From contig NZ_MKSQ01000007.1 of the NCBI RefSeq assembly GCF_001898115.1, forward strand, positions 285,324 through 349,323: a DNA stretch of 64,000 nucleotides. The letters are read 5' to 3'. Position numbers and translations under genes: made by a program. Under the pieces are notes generated by a model. That model worked only from the letters and a program-made list of their open reading frames with translations. It was not told the origin of the DNA and searched no databases. This document shows, piece after piece, positions 56,320 through 64,000 of the stretch. Within the stretch, counting starts at the first letter, position 1. The number at the start of each line of letters is the position of its first letter. Source of the DNA: Allobosea sp. 67-29. Lineage in GTDB: Bacteria > Pseudomonadota > Alphaproteobacteria > Rhizobiales > Beijerinckiaceae.

Positions 56320-57437
56320 CGCTCCTCCAGCACCGCCGGGGTATCGGCGCCGCTGGCTGGAACGCGACGCACACCCGCCGCCTGCTGCCGGAACACCGGC
56401 GCCAGCGGCAGGGGCGTCGAGACGAGGCGGCGACCGCCGGGCTCCTCCGACTGGGCCTCGAGCAGGCCGCGCGCCGCGACCTGCGGATCGGCGATCGCCT
56501 CCTCCAAGGTGCGGACCACGGTGCAGCAGCAGTCGAGCGGCTCCAGCGTGGCGCGCCAATGCGCGGCGCTCTTTCCGGAGATGATCGCGGCGATCGCGCT
56601 TCGCGTCGCCTGCGGGTTGCGGCGATCGTCGCGCAACGCCTCGTCGAGACCGATGCCGTCGCAGAAGCCCTGCCAGAATTTCGGCTCCAGGGCGCCGACC
56701 GCGAGGAACCAGCCATCGGCGGTGGCGTAAAGGCCGTAGCGCGGGCTTGCCCCCGTCAGCAGCCCCTCGCCGCCATCGGGAAAGGAGCCGGTCGCCTGTC
56801 CCTGGGCCAGCCCGTACCAGGCGAAGGTCGGCATGGCATCGGCCATGGCGATGTCGAGATGGCAGCCCTGCCCGCTGCGTCCGCGCTGCAGCAGCGCCAG
56901 CAGGATGTTGAGCACCGCCGGCATGGTGCCGCCGGCGATGTCGGCCACCAGAGGCGGTGGCAAGGGCGGCGCCGCGCCGCGCTGCAGCGACTGGCCGAGC
57001 AGGCCGCCGATCGCCTGGTAGTTGATGTCGTGCCCGGCCTCCTGCGCGCGCGGCCCCGCCTGGCCGTAACCGCTGATCGAGCAATAGATCAGCCGCGGAT
57101 TGAGCGCCTTCAGCGCCTCGTAGCCGAAGCCGAGGCGCTCCATAACGCCGGGCCGGAACTGTTCGATCAGGATATCCGCGGCGGTGATCAGAGGCGTCAG
57201 CTTCTCCAGCGCGTCGGGCGCCTTCAGGTCGATCTCGACGCTCCGCTTGCCGCGATTGAGCACGGCGAAGGGTGCCGCCGTCTCGCCGAAGCGTGGCGGG
57301 AAGCCGCGCATGTCCTCCCCGCCCGGCCGCTCGACCTTGACGACGCGGGCGCCAGCCTCCGACAGGAACAGGCTGGCGAGCGGCCCGGGCAGCAGCGTCG
57401 AGAAATCGAGGACCAGCAGGTCGTCCAGCGGCAGCAT
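56316..57437 (-). CDS. CaiB/BaiF-family CoA transferase (alpha-methylacyl-CoA racemase-like)
   Basis: About 373 aa. LLVLDFSTLLPGPLASLFLSEAGARVVKVERPGGEDMR, then NRGKRSVEIDLKAPDALEKL, FRPGVMERLGFGYEAL, ISGYGQAGPRAQEAGHDINYQAIGGLL. The GHDINY stretch carries the catalytic Asp of racemases of this family, so racemisation of a 2-methylacyl-CoA is as likely as CoA transfer. It is immediately downstream of the AEC carrier (7 nt) and probably co-transcribed with it. GAGGA precedes the start. Confidence 0.87.
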   Translation of the reverse strand: MLPLDDLLVLDFSTLLPGPLASLFLSEAGARVVKVERPGGEDMRGFPPRFGETAAPFAVLNRGKRSVEIDLKAPDALEKLTPLITAADILIEQFRPGVMERLGFGYEALKALNPRLIYCSISGYGQAGPRAQEAGHDINYQAIGGLLGQSLQRGAAPPLPPPLVADIAGGTMPAVLNILLALLQRGRSGQGCHLDIAMADAMPTFAWYGLAQGQATGSFPDGGEGLLTGASPRYGLYATADGWFLAVGALEPKFWQGFCDGIGLDEALRDDRRNPQATRSAIAAIISGKSAAHWRATLEPLDCCCTVVRTLEEAIADPQVAARGLLEAQSEEPGGRRLVSTPLPLAPVFRQQAAGVRRVPASGADTPAVLEER

Positions 57438-57444
57438 GGCTTCC

Positions 57445-58416
57445 TCAGTGAAATAGATCCGCCGTTATCCTGCCCGTCTTCACCAGCCACAGGAAGCCCG
57501 GCAGCGTGATCATCGACACGATCGTGCCGACCAGGATGCAGGCCGAGGCGCGTTCGACGCCGACCCTGTACTGCGTCGAGATGACGAAGATGTTCAGCGC
57601 CGGCGGCAGCGCCGCCATGATGATCGCGGCATAGATCCAGTTCATCGGGATGCCGCCGATGGCCGAAAGCAGCAGCCAGACCAGGAGCGGGTGCAGCAGG
57701 AGCTTGATGGCGACGAGCCCCGGCACCTCGCCCGGCATCGACTTCATCGGCCTGAGCGCCACAGTGACCCCGAGCAGGAACAGAGCGCAGGGCGCGGCGG
57801 CCTGGGACAGCCAGAGCACCATCCTGTCGATCGCGGTCGGCAGTTCCAGCCTGAAGTAGCTCGCCAGAACGCCGGCCAGCGTCGCGACGTTGAAGGGATG
57901 CGTCAGCACCCGCCAGATCACCTCGCCGGCCGTGGCGAGCAAGCTCTTCTTCTCGACGCCAGCGATCGCCATCAGCAAGGGAACCAGCGAGAACAGCAGG
58001 ACGCTGTCGAAGACGAAGATCAGCACGACCGGAGCGCTGGCGTCCGGCCCCAGCGCGGCCAGGATCAGCGGCGGCCCCATATAGCCGATGTTGGAATAGG
58101 CCCCGGCGACGCCCTGCATCACGGCTTGCGGCATGTTGCCGTGGGCGTGCTTGAGCCCGAGCGCGAAGGAGAGGCAGAAGGCGCAGAAGGTCGCGGTGGT
58201 CGTGCAGAGGATGAACTTCCAATTGGCGAGCTCGCTCAGCGGCTTGTCGGCGATCAACCGGTAGAACAGCGGCGGCAATGCCACATAGATCAGGAAGAAC
58301 TGAAGCCAGGCGAGTCCCTCCGCCGGCAACCGCTTGTAGCGTCCGATGACGAAGCCGAGCAGGATCAGCCCGAAGAAAGGCGCGACCAGATTGAAGATGC
58401 TGACGAGGTCGGCCAT
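57445..58416 (-). CDS. AEC-family transporter (auxin efflux carrier/malonate-type)
   Basis: About 323 aa with about ten hydrophobic segments. FFGLILLGFVIGRYKRLPAEGLAWLQFFLIYVALPPLFYRLI, GYMGPPLILAALG, VLTHPFNVATLAGVLASYF and AAAPCALFLLGVTVAL are typical of AEC/MdcF-like carriers of mono- or dicarboxylates. ATG 58416 has a weak ribosome site; an upstream in-frame start at 58464 is less likely. Divergent from the lyase gene with a palindromic operator between. Confidence 0.87.
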   Translation of the reverse strand: MADLVSIFNLVAPFFGLILLGFVIGRYKRLPAEGLAWLQFFLIYVALPPLFYRLIADKPLSELANWKFILCTTTATFCAFCLSFALGLKHAHGNMPQAVMQGVAGAYSNIGYMGPPLILAALGPDASAPVVLIFVFDSVLLFSLVPLLMAIAGVEKKSLLATAGEVIWRVLTHPFNVATLAGVLASYFRLELPTAIDRMVLWLSQAAAPCALFLLGVTVALRPMKSMPGEVPGLVAIKLLLHPLLVWLLLSAIGGIPMNWIYAAIIMAALPPALNIFVISTQYRVGVERASACILVGTIVSMITLPGFLWLVKTGRITADLFH

Positions 58417-58555
58417 GGCAGGGTTCTGTCCCGATGCGAATGGGCCCGCCCGCGGCCGGGCCATTGCGGATACTTGCCTCTAGCGCATGACGAAAGCCCT
58501 GCAAGGCCATTTGCGGCAAGGACACCCTCCCCGGACGCAGGATGAGGACTTTGCA

Positions 58556-58611
58556 CCTAGGATAAAATACCTTTCGTCATGATCAGGTATTATATCCTAG
58601 GACGCAATACC
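58556..58611. promoter_or_regulatory. Operator cluster in the divergent AEC / lyase promoter
   Basis: CCTAGGATAAAATACC (58556-58571) and GGTATTATATCCTAGG (58586-58601) are near-perfect inverted 16-mers (one mismatch) separated by 14 nt. A further AATACC at 58606-58611 pairs with GGTATT of the right arm, giving three half-sites. This is what a dimeric GntR-type regulator controlling both directions would use. AT-rich against a GC-rich background. Confidence 0.6.
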
Positions 58612-58701
58612 CGAAGACGCGACCCCAAGCCCAGCCGAAAGGCCGATGGACGCCCGGCGCGCGGTCCGCCACATTCGCTGCATCGCAGCATGGAGCGCCC
58701 G

Positions 58702-59751
58702 ATGACGAGCAAGACGCCCCGCCAGTTCTTCCGGCCCCTGGCTATCGGCGCGCCGGAGCCGTTCCGCGAATTGCCCCTCCGACTCGAACGGATGATCCAT
58801 TTCGTGCCCCCTCACCTGGAGAAGGTGCGCGCCAAGGTCGGCGAGCTCGCCGGACAGGTCGATATCGTGCTCGGCAATCTCGAGGACGCGATCCCGGTCG
58901 AGGCGAAGCAAGCGGCGCGCGATGGCTTCATCGCCATGGGAAAAGCGGTCGATTTCGGCAGGACCGGGTTGTGGACGCGGGTGAACGCTCTGAATTCGCC
59001 CTGGTTCCTGGACGACATCACCGCGATCATGGCCGAGATCGGCGGCAAGCTCGACGTCGTCATGGTCCCCAAGGTCGAGGGCCCCTGGGACATCCACTAC
59101 GTCGACCAGCTGCTGGCGCAGTTCGAGGCACGCCACGCCCTGCCGAAACCGATCCTGATCCACGCCATCCTGGAGACGGCCGAGGGCGTGAAGAATGTCG
59201 AGGCGATCGCCACCGCCTCGCCGCGCATGCACGGGATGAGCCTGGGGCCAGCCGACCTCGCCGCCTCGCGGGCGATGAAGACGACCCGCGTCGGCGGCGG
59301 CCATCCGGAGTACAAGGTCATCGCCGACCCCTCCCCCGATGGCGGCCCGCGCGGTATCGCCCAGCAGGATCTCTGGCATTACACCCTGGCGAAGATGGTC
59401 GACGCCTGCGCCGCGGCTGGAATCAAGCCGTTCTACGGCCCGTTCGGCGATTTTGCCGATGCGGCTGCCTGCGAGGTTCAGTTCCGCAACGCCTTCCTGC
59501 TCGGCTGCGCCGGCGCCTGGACGCTGCACCCCTCGCAGATCGCGATCGCAAAGCGGGTCTTCAGCCCCGATCCGGCCGAGGTCGCCTTCGCCCGGCGGAT
59601 CCTCGAGGCGATGCCCGACGGTTCCGGCGCCGTGATGATCGACGGCAAGATGCAGGACGACGCAACCTGGAAGCAGGCCAAGGTGATCGTCGATCTCGCC
59701 CGCCAGGTTGCCGCGCGCGATCCCGACCTGGCCGAGCACTACGGAATGTGA
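58702..59751 (+). CDS. HpcH/HpaI-CitE family lyase (malyl-CoA/citramalyl-CoA lyase-like)
   Basis: About 349 aa. [41 protein letters not shown] with the metal-binding Glu, [17 protein letters not shown] with the conserved Arg, [45 protein letters not shown] with Glu and Asp ligands, and [17 protein letters not shown]. These match the beta-methylmalyl/malyl-CoA lyases (Mcl) of alphaproteobacteria, which cleave to acetyl- or propionyl-CoA and glyoxylate. ATG 58702 is chosen for GGAG 7 nt upstream; ATG 58690 is in frame. Divergent from the AEC carrier and CaiB-like gene. Confidence 0.85.
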   Translation: MTSKTPRQFFRPLAIGAPEPFRELPLRLERMIHFVPPHLEKVRAKVGELAGQVDIVLGNLEDAIPVEAKQAARDGFIAMGKAVDFGRTGLWTRVNALNSPWFLDDITAIMAEIGGKLDVVMVPKVEGPWDIHYVDQLLAQFEARHALPKPILIHAILETAEGVKNVEAIATASPRMHGMSLGPADLAASRAMKTTRVGGGHPEYKVIADPSPDGGPRGIAQQDLWHYTLAKMVDACAAAGIKPFYGPFGDFADAAACEVQFRNAFLLGCAGAWTLHPSQIAIAKRVFSPDPAEVAFARRILEAMPDGSGAVMIDGKMQDDATWKQAKVIVDLARQVAARDPDLAEHYGM

Positions 59752-59865
59752 TGGGGATTCCGCTGCGGGTCGGTTGATTTCGACGCATTTGCGACGCAAT
59801 TCTTCCGCAAGGGCGGCAAAGAACCGAGCCGGCTGCGTATCGGGCCGGTGCAGCATGGACGTATC

Positions 59866-60195
59866 ATGGAACCGCGTTCCGCCAAATTCCGCATCGGGCA
59901 GGTCGTCAAGCACCGCATCTACCCGTTTCGTGGCGTGATTTTCGATGTCGACCCGGTCTTCTCCAACACCGAGGAGTGGTGGGAAGCGATTCCGGAGAAC
60001 ATGCGCCCGTCGAAGGACCAGCCCTTCTACCATCTCTTCGCCGAGAACGATGAGACGGAATACGTCGCCTATGTTTCCGAGCAGAATCTCGTCGTCGACG
60101 ATTCGGGTGCGCCCATCCGCCACCCGCGGGCGCGCGAATTCTTCCGGCGCGACCGCAAGGGCCACTATCGGATCGACCGCGCCGAGCTGAACTGA
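59866..60195 (+). CDS. hspQ: Heat shock protein HspQ
   Basis: About 109 aa. AKFRIGQVVKHRIYPFRGVIFDVDPVFSNTEEWWEAIPENMRPSKDQPFYHLFAENDETEYVAYVSEQNLV is the YccV/HspQ domain, a small hemimethylated-DNA-binding-like fold that serves as a Lon specificity factor in enterics. The start at 59866 fits the family; the frame extends to 59848. Followed by a strong terminator. Confidence 0.93.
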   Translation: MEPRSAKFRIGQVVKHRIYPFRGVIFDVDPVFSNTEEWWEAIPENMRPSKDQPFYHLFAENDETEYVAYVSEQNLVVDDSGAPIRHPRAREFFRRDRKGHYRIDRAELN

Positions 60196-60246
60196 CCGGC
60201 TCGCGCCCGCACCCTTAGCTCGCGGCCGCGACCGGGCCCACCAGCA

Positions 60247-60276
60247 AAAAGGCCGGCCCCCGAGGGCCGGCCTTTT
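60247..60276. terminator. Bidirectional rho-independent terminator hspQ / ialB-like
   Basis: AAAAGGCCGGCCC (60247-60259) and GGGCCGGCCTTTT (60264-60276) form a 13-bp perfect stem with a 4-nt loop, flanked by A and T runs. It terminates hspQ on the plus strand and the convergent IalB gene on the minus strand. Confidence 0.88.
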
Positions 60277-60299
60277 CGCTGTCTTGCGTGCTGGCCCGG

Positions 60300-61052
60300 T
60301 CAGGGCTTCGGCGGCGTCGCCGGAGCCGGAGCAGCGCCGCCGGGCGCGGCCGGAGCGGCATCGGCGCCAGCGCCGAGGCGCTTGCGCAGCTCCTCCTGGC
60401 GCTTGGCGACCTCGTCCTGCAGCTTCTTCTGCTGCTCCTCGAGCACCTTCGGGTCGATAGGCGCGCCGTCGAAGCCCTTGGTGAAATCAGCGAGCGGGAT
60501 CTGGAAGGTGACCTCGCGGCCGCCCTGGTTCTGGACGCTGACGTTGAGGTTCGTGCCCTTCTTCATCTGGTTGATGAAGTCGTCCTTGATCTGCGCCTCG
60601 GCAAAGCAGCCATTGGGGAAGCAGATCGCATAGCGGCCGCCCGTCGGCTGGGCGTTGTCGACGCCGAAGCGAATGCCCGGCTGCAGCAGCAGGCCGAGCG
60701 GCATCAGGAAGCGTACGATCTTGTTGGCGTCGCCCTTGACGTCATAGACGGCGACGGCCAGCACCGGCTGGTCCTGGTCCGAGACGAAATCGCGGGTCGT
60801 GTAGCAGATTTCCTTGTTGGCGGCCTGGTCCTTACCGCAAACCTTGGTCCAGCTCGTCTGCTCAGGGTTCGACTTGACCTGGACGACGGTCGGGCCGGTC
60901 GGCGCGGCGGGCTGCTGGGCCGGGGCCGCGGGCTGCTGGGCGGGCTTGGCCGGCGGCTTGCCCTGCGCGAAGGCGGGGACCGGCGCAAAACCGACGGCCG
61001 CGCTCAGTGCGAGCGCCATGGCGCATGATGACAGGCGAAACGAAGCGGACAT
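60300..61052 (-). CDS. Invasion-associated locus B (IalB) family protein
   Basis: About 250 aa, exported. Sec signal (ALALSAAVGFAPVPAFAQ), then a low-complexity Pro/Ala/Gln linker with PAQQPAAP repeats, and the IalB domain: TSWTKVCGKDQAANKEICYTTRDFVSDQDQPVLAVAVYD, LLLQPGIRFGVD, RYAICFPNGCFAEAQIKDDFI. Four cysteines likely make two disulfides. The C-terminus is a charged coiled-coil-like stretch (KVLEEQQKKLQDEVAKRQEELRKR) plus an Ala/Pro tail, longer than the simplest IalB proteins. Function in non-pathogens unknown. Confidence 0.88.
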   Translation of the reverse strand: MSASFRLSSCAMALALSAAVGFAPVPAFAQGKPPAKPAQQPAAPAQQPAAPTGPTVVQVKSNPEQTSWTKVCGKDQAANKEICYTTRDFVSDQDQPVLAVAVYDVKGDANKIVRFLMPLGLLLQPGIRFGVDNAQPTGGRYAICFPNGCFAEAQIKDDFINQMKKGTNLNVSVQNQGGREVTFQIPLADFTKGFDGAPIDPKVLEEQQKKLQDEVAKRQEELRKRLGAGADAAPAAPGGAAPAPATPPKP

Positions 61053-61303
61053 TCCTTGTCTTTCCTCACAAGCCTTAACAGGCGAATTCGGGGGCACGAC
61101 TTCGCAAGCCGCGTGCGTCACCGCCGGCGGCCCAATCGCATGGTTGCGCCGGCCACCGCAAGCCGTGCACATCAGGGGCGATTGAGGCGTTTGAATGACA
61201 CCTGACCCGCCTTTAACGACTTCGTCCGGCCAATTCCAGCCCGAATAACTGCCTGACGGCCGCACCACCATGCTATTCTTCGGACAGGGAATCAGGTCAC
61301 GCG

Positions 61304-63166
61304 ATGGATTTGCCTCGATTGACCGTGACGCCATCGCGTCGCGAACTCAGCTTGCTGCTCTCCTTGCTCCCGCTCGCTGCGGCAGCGGGGGAGCGAGCGC
61401 GTGCCGATTCGCCGGTCCCCGCCTCCGGTCCGGTCGATCACGCCATCGCCATGCACGGCCTGCCGGCGCTGCCGCCGGGCTTCGACCACCTGCCCTATGC
61501 CGATCCCAAGGCGCCGAAGGGCGGGCGCATCGTCTTCGGCATCCAGGGCACCTTCGACAGCCTCAATCCGCTGGTCGTGCTCGGCGTCGCGCCTGACGCG
61601 GTGCCGAAATACGTCCAGCAGAGCCTGCTCTACCGCTCGGCGGACGAGCCTTTCACCGCCTATGGCCTGCTGGCCTCGCGCGTCGAGCTCGATCCCGACA
61701 GGACGCGGCTCGCCTTCGAGATCGACGAGCGAGCCCGCTTCTCGGACGGCAAGCCGGTCACCGCGCAGGACGTGCTCTTCACCGTCGAGATGCTGAGAAC
61801 GAAGGGAAAGCCCTATCATCGCGCCAGCCTCGCCGGCGTGACCCGGGCCTCGGCCCCCTCGCCCCGCCGCGTCGAGTTCGAGCTCGGCGACGGCCTCAAC
61901 CGCGAGCTGCCGCTGGTCATCGGCGCCCTGCCGATCTTCGCCCGCCATGCGACCGATGCCGAGAGCTTCGGCGACACCAGCTTCAGGCCGGCTCTGGGTT
62001 CCGGTCCTTATCGCGTCAGCGAGGTCAGGCCGGGCGAATCGCTGACGCTGACACGGCGAACCGACTGCTGGGCCGATTCATTGCCCTTGATGCGCGGCCT
62101 CTTCAACGCCGCCGAGATCCGCTACGATTTCTACCGCGACTCCAACGCGCTGTTCGAGGCGTTCAAGGCCGGGCTCTGCGACGTCCGACTCGAAGGCGAT
62201 CCGACACGCTGGATGACCGGCTACGACATCCCCGCCGTCCAAGACGGCCGCATCGTCCGCGAGACGCTGCATTTCGACGCGCCGAAGGGCATGACCGGCC
62301 TCGTCTTCAACACGCGCCGGCCGATCTTCGCCGATATCCGGGTGCGCGAGGCGCTGGGGCTGCTGTTCGATTTCGAGTGGGTCAATCGCAATCTCTTCTA
62401 CGGCGTCTACCGGCGCGCCGGCAGCTTCTTCTCCGATTCGGAGCTGTCGGCCCTGGGCGTGCCGGCCGATGCCCGCGAAAAGGCGCTGCTCGCCGGCTTT
62501 CCGGGCGCCGTCCGCGACGACATTCTGAGCGGGGCCTGGCGCCCGTCGGAGACGGATGGCTCGGGCCGCGACCGCAAGCAGGCTCGCAGGGCGCTCGACC
62601 TGCTGAACCAGGCGGGCTTCTCCCTGCGCGAGGGTTCCCTGCGCAATCGCAAGGGCGAGCCCTTCGACTTCGAGATCATGGTGACGAGCCGCCCGCAGGA
62701 GCGGCTGGCGCTGAACTACGCCCAGTCGCTGGTGCGGCTCGGCATTGCCGCGCAGGTCCGGCTGATCGACGACGTGCAGTATTGGCGCCGGCTTTCCGCC
62801 TTCGATTTCGACATGATCCAGTGGACCTGGCCGGCCTCGGCCTCGCCCGGCAACGAGCAGATCGGCCGCTGGGGCTCGGCCAATGCCGAACGCCGCGGTG
62901 CGCTCAACTATGCGGGCGTGAAGTCCCCGGCCGTCGACGCGACCCTGCAGGCGCTGCTGCGGGCACGCCGGCGGGAGGAGTTCGTCGCCGCCGTGCGAAC
63001 CCTGGACCGCCTGCTGATCTCGGGCTTCTACGTGGTGCCGCTCTACTACTTGCCGGACACCTGGCTGGCCCATGCGCGCGACGTCGTGCTGAGCGGGCGG
63101 CAGCCGTCCTATTTCCTGGCCAACGAGACGCTGGCGCGCCTTTCGGCGCCGGCCGCGGCAAACTGA
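61304..63166 (+). CDS. Peptide/microcin-type ABC transporter binding protein (YejA-like)
   Basis: About 620 aa SBP_bac_5 protein. Twin-arginine-like leader (SRRELSLLLSLLPLAAAAG). HAIAMHGLPALPPGFDHLPYADPKAPKGGRIVFG is the YejA signature; FSDGKPVTAQDVLFTVEMLR and a C-terminal FYVVPLYYLPDTWLAHARD complete the fold. YejB/E/F-type permease and ATPase genes are not adjacent, so it is an orphan receptor in this window. Spaced 11 nt from the next gene. Confidence 0.88.
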   Translation: MDLPRLTVTPSRRELSLLLSLLPLAAAAGERARADSPVPASGPVDHAIAMHGLPALPPGFDHLPYADPKAPKGGRIVFGIQGTFDSLNPLVVLGVAPDAVPKYVQQSLLYRSADEPFTAYGLLASRVELDPDRTRLAFEIDERARFSDGKPVTAQDVLFTVEMLRTKGKPYHRASLAGVTRASAPSPRRVEFELGDGLNRELPLVIGALPIFARHATDAESFGDTSFRPALGSGPYRVSEVRPGESLTLTRRTDCWADSLPLMRGLFNAAEIRYDFYRDSNALFEAFKAGLCDVRLEGDPTRWMTGYDIPAVQDGRIVRETLHFDAPKGMTGLVFNTRRPIFADIRVREALGLLFDFEWVNRNLFYGVYRRAGSFFSDSELSALGVPADAREKALLAGFPGAVRDDILSGAWRPSETDGSGRDRKQARRALDLLNQAGFSLREGSLRNRKGEPFDFEIMVTSRPQERLALNYAQSLVRLGIAAQVRLIDDVQYWRRLSAFDFDMIQWTWPASASPGNEQIGRWGSANAERRGALNYAGVKSPAVDATLQALLRARRREEFVAAVRTLDRLLISGFYVVPLYYLPDTWLAHARDVVLSGRQPSYFLANETLARLSAPAAAN

Positions 63167-63177
63167 GGGATCGGCGA

Positions 63178-64000
63178 ATGCGGGCTGAACAGGACGAGGC
63201 GACCGCCCTGCTCGACGGCCTCGATCTCGACGCGCTGCTGGCGGCGCTGGCCCGCGGGCGCGGCTACGAGACGGCCCTCCGCGACCCGCCGGGCCGGCGC
63301 GGCTGGAGCGACGTCAATGCCGCCTCGCTGAATTTCCTGCAGCTCGACCAGCGCATCGACCGCCTGGCCCGCCTGCTGTCGATCAACCGCGGCCAGCCGG
63401 GCGCCAGCGTCGCGATCCTCGCCCCGCTCGGCCCCGAGGCGATCGTTTCCGTTCTCGCCTGCCTGCGGGCCGGGCTCTCTCCCGTGATGCTGCCGCTGCA
63501 TGGCAACGAGATCGAATTGCTCAGGCTCGTCGAGGCGTCGGGCGCGGTGATGGCGCTCGGCGTCAGCCGGATCGGCCCGCTGCGCCCCCTGCTGATCCTG
63601 CGTAACCTGGCGATGCGCGCCTTCAGCACCCGCTTCGTCGGGGGTTTCGGCCCGGATGTCCCGGAAGGCGTCGCGCCGCTCGACATGTTGATGGCCAATG
63701 CATCCTTGCACCCGCTGCCGCCGGTCTCGGAGCGGCCGCCGATCCAGGTGGCCGATGCGACGACGATGGCGGGTCCTGTCGCACTGCCCGAGCGCGATGT
63801 TCTCGCCAAGGCACTGGAGCTGTCCCGGCTGCTGAAGCCCGTCGCGTCGTCGCGCATCGTCACCACGCTGGTCGGGGGCGATCTCGCCGCGCTCGCCAGC
63901 GGGCCGGGCATGGCCATGCTCGCCGGGATCGAACTGCTGCCGCTCGGCTTGTTCAACCTGGGCGATCTGCAGGCCTGCATCGAGGGCGGCCGCCACGTTC
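63178..64000 (+). CDS. AMP-binding-enzyme-like protein, N-terminal part (cut by the window end)
   Basis: Open from ATG 63178 to the window edge, at least 274 aa. LNFLQLDQRIDRLARLLSINRGQPGASVAILAPLGPEAIVSVLACLRAGLSPVMLPLHGNEIELLRLVEASGAVMAL parallels the N-terminal fold of acyl-CoA synthetases (ANL family). The stretch where the P-loop (TSGTTG type) is expected falls near or after the reading limit and instead shows divergent sequence, so activity cannot be judged. Immediately downstream of the YejA-like gene. Confidence 0.5.
   Translation, partial: MRAEQDEATALLDGLDLDALLAALARGRGYETALRDPPGRRGWSDVNAASLNFLQLDQRIDRLARLLSINRGQPGASVAILAPLGPEAIVSVLACLRAGLSPVMLPLHGNEIELLRLVEASGAVMALGVSRIGPLRPLLILRNLAMRAFSTRFVGGFGPDVPEGVAPLDMLMANASLHPLPPVSERPPIQVADATTMAGPVALPERDVLAKALELSRLLKPVASSRIVTTLVGGDLAALASGPGMAMLAGIELLPLGLFNLGDLQACIEGGRHV

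Overview
The window is GC-rich, densely packed bacterial DNA from an alphaproteobacterium, most likely a Hyphomicrobiales (Rhizobiales) member close to Bosea, Methylobacterium or Chelatococcus. The grounds are the DUF2849-cysI-DUF934 order, an invasion-associated locus B protein, HspQ, a GTTC-N7-GTTC LexA box at ssb, dispersed repeats of a rhizobial type, and many amino-acid ABC transporters. The genus is a guess. I found no rRNA, tRNA, CRISPR array, integrase or intact insertion sequence.

Region 1 (1-22.3 kb) looks like a catabolic island for N-containing small molecules. It holds a Dpp/Opp-type ABC transporter, an Lrp/AsnC regulator, a polar-amino-acid ABC transporter, three DAO-fold FAD oxidases, and a FAD/[2Fe-2S] plus ferredoxin-like pair of the HcnB/HcnA (opine oxidase, D-hydroxyproline dehydrogenase) type. 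It also holds an ATP-dependent hydantoinase/oxoprolinase pair, a dimethylamine-dehydrogenase-like flavoprotein and two LysR regulators. Together these suggest uptake and oxidative demethylation or deamination of an imino acid, N-methyl amino acid or hydantoin.

Region 2 (22.4-29.8 kb) mixes housekeeping and transport genes: ssb with an SOS box, a betaine-type ABC permease and binding protein without an ATPase, a small methyltransferase, bioY, a class V aminotransferase and an ABC-F ATPase.

Region 3 (29.8-39 kb) is accessory DNA of visibly lower GC on both sides of uvrA. It carries an Imm50-like protein, two orphan small genes, an aminoglycoside-phosphotransferase-fold kinase, a standalone reverse transcriptase with a structured leader, a twice-frameshifted SEC-C gene, and a PD-(D/E)XK nuclease-like gene. 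The reverse transcriptase with its leader is the best candidate for an undescribed defence system.

Region 4 (39-49.6 kb) holds a Cys-rich small protein, an O-antigen-ligase-like membrane protein, and an assimilatory sulfate module: DUF2849, sulfite reductase, DUF934, a small membrane protein, cysG, and a sulfate ABC transporter.

Region 5 (49.8-64 kb) holds an SDR, OsmC, a sulfurtransferase, rimO, a quinone oxidoreductase and a UbiH-type hydroxylase. It continues with a CaiB-type CoA transferase, an AEC carrier and a divergent malyl/citramalyl-CoA lyase sharing an operator-like palindrome, then hspQ, an IalB protein, a YejA-like binding protein and the start of an AMP-binding-enzyme-like gene cut by the window edge.
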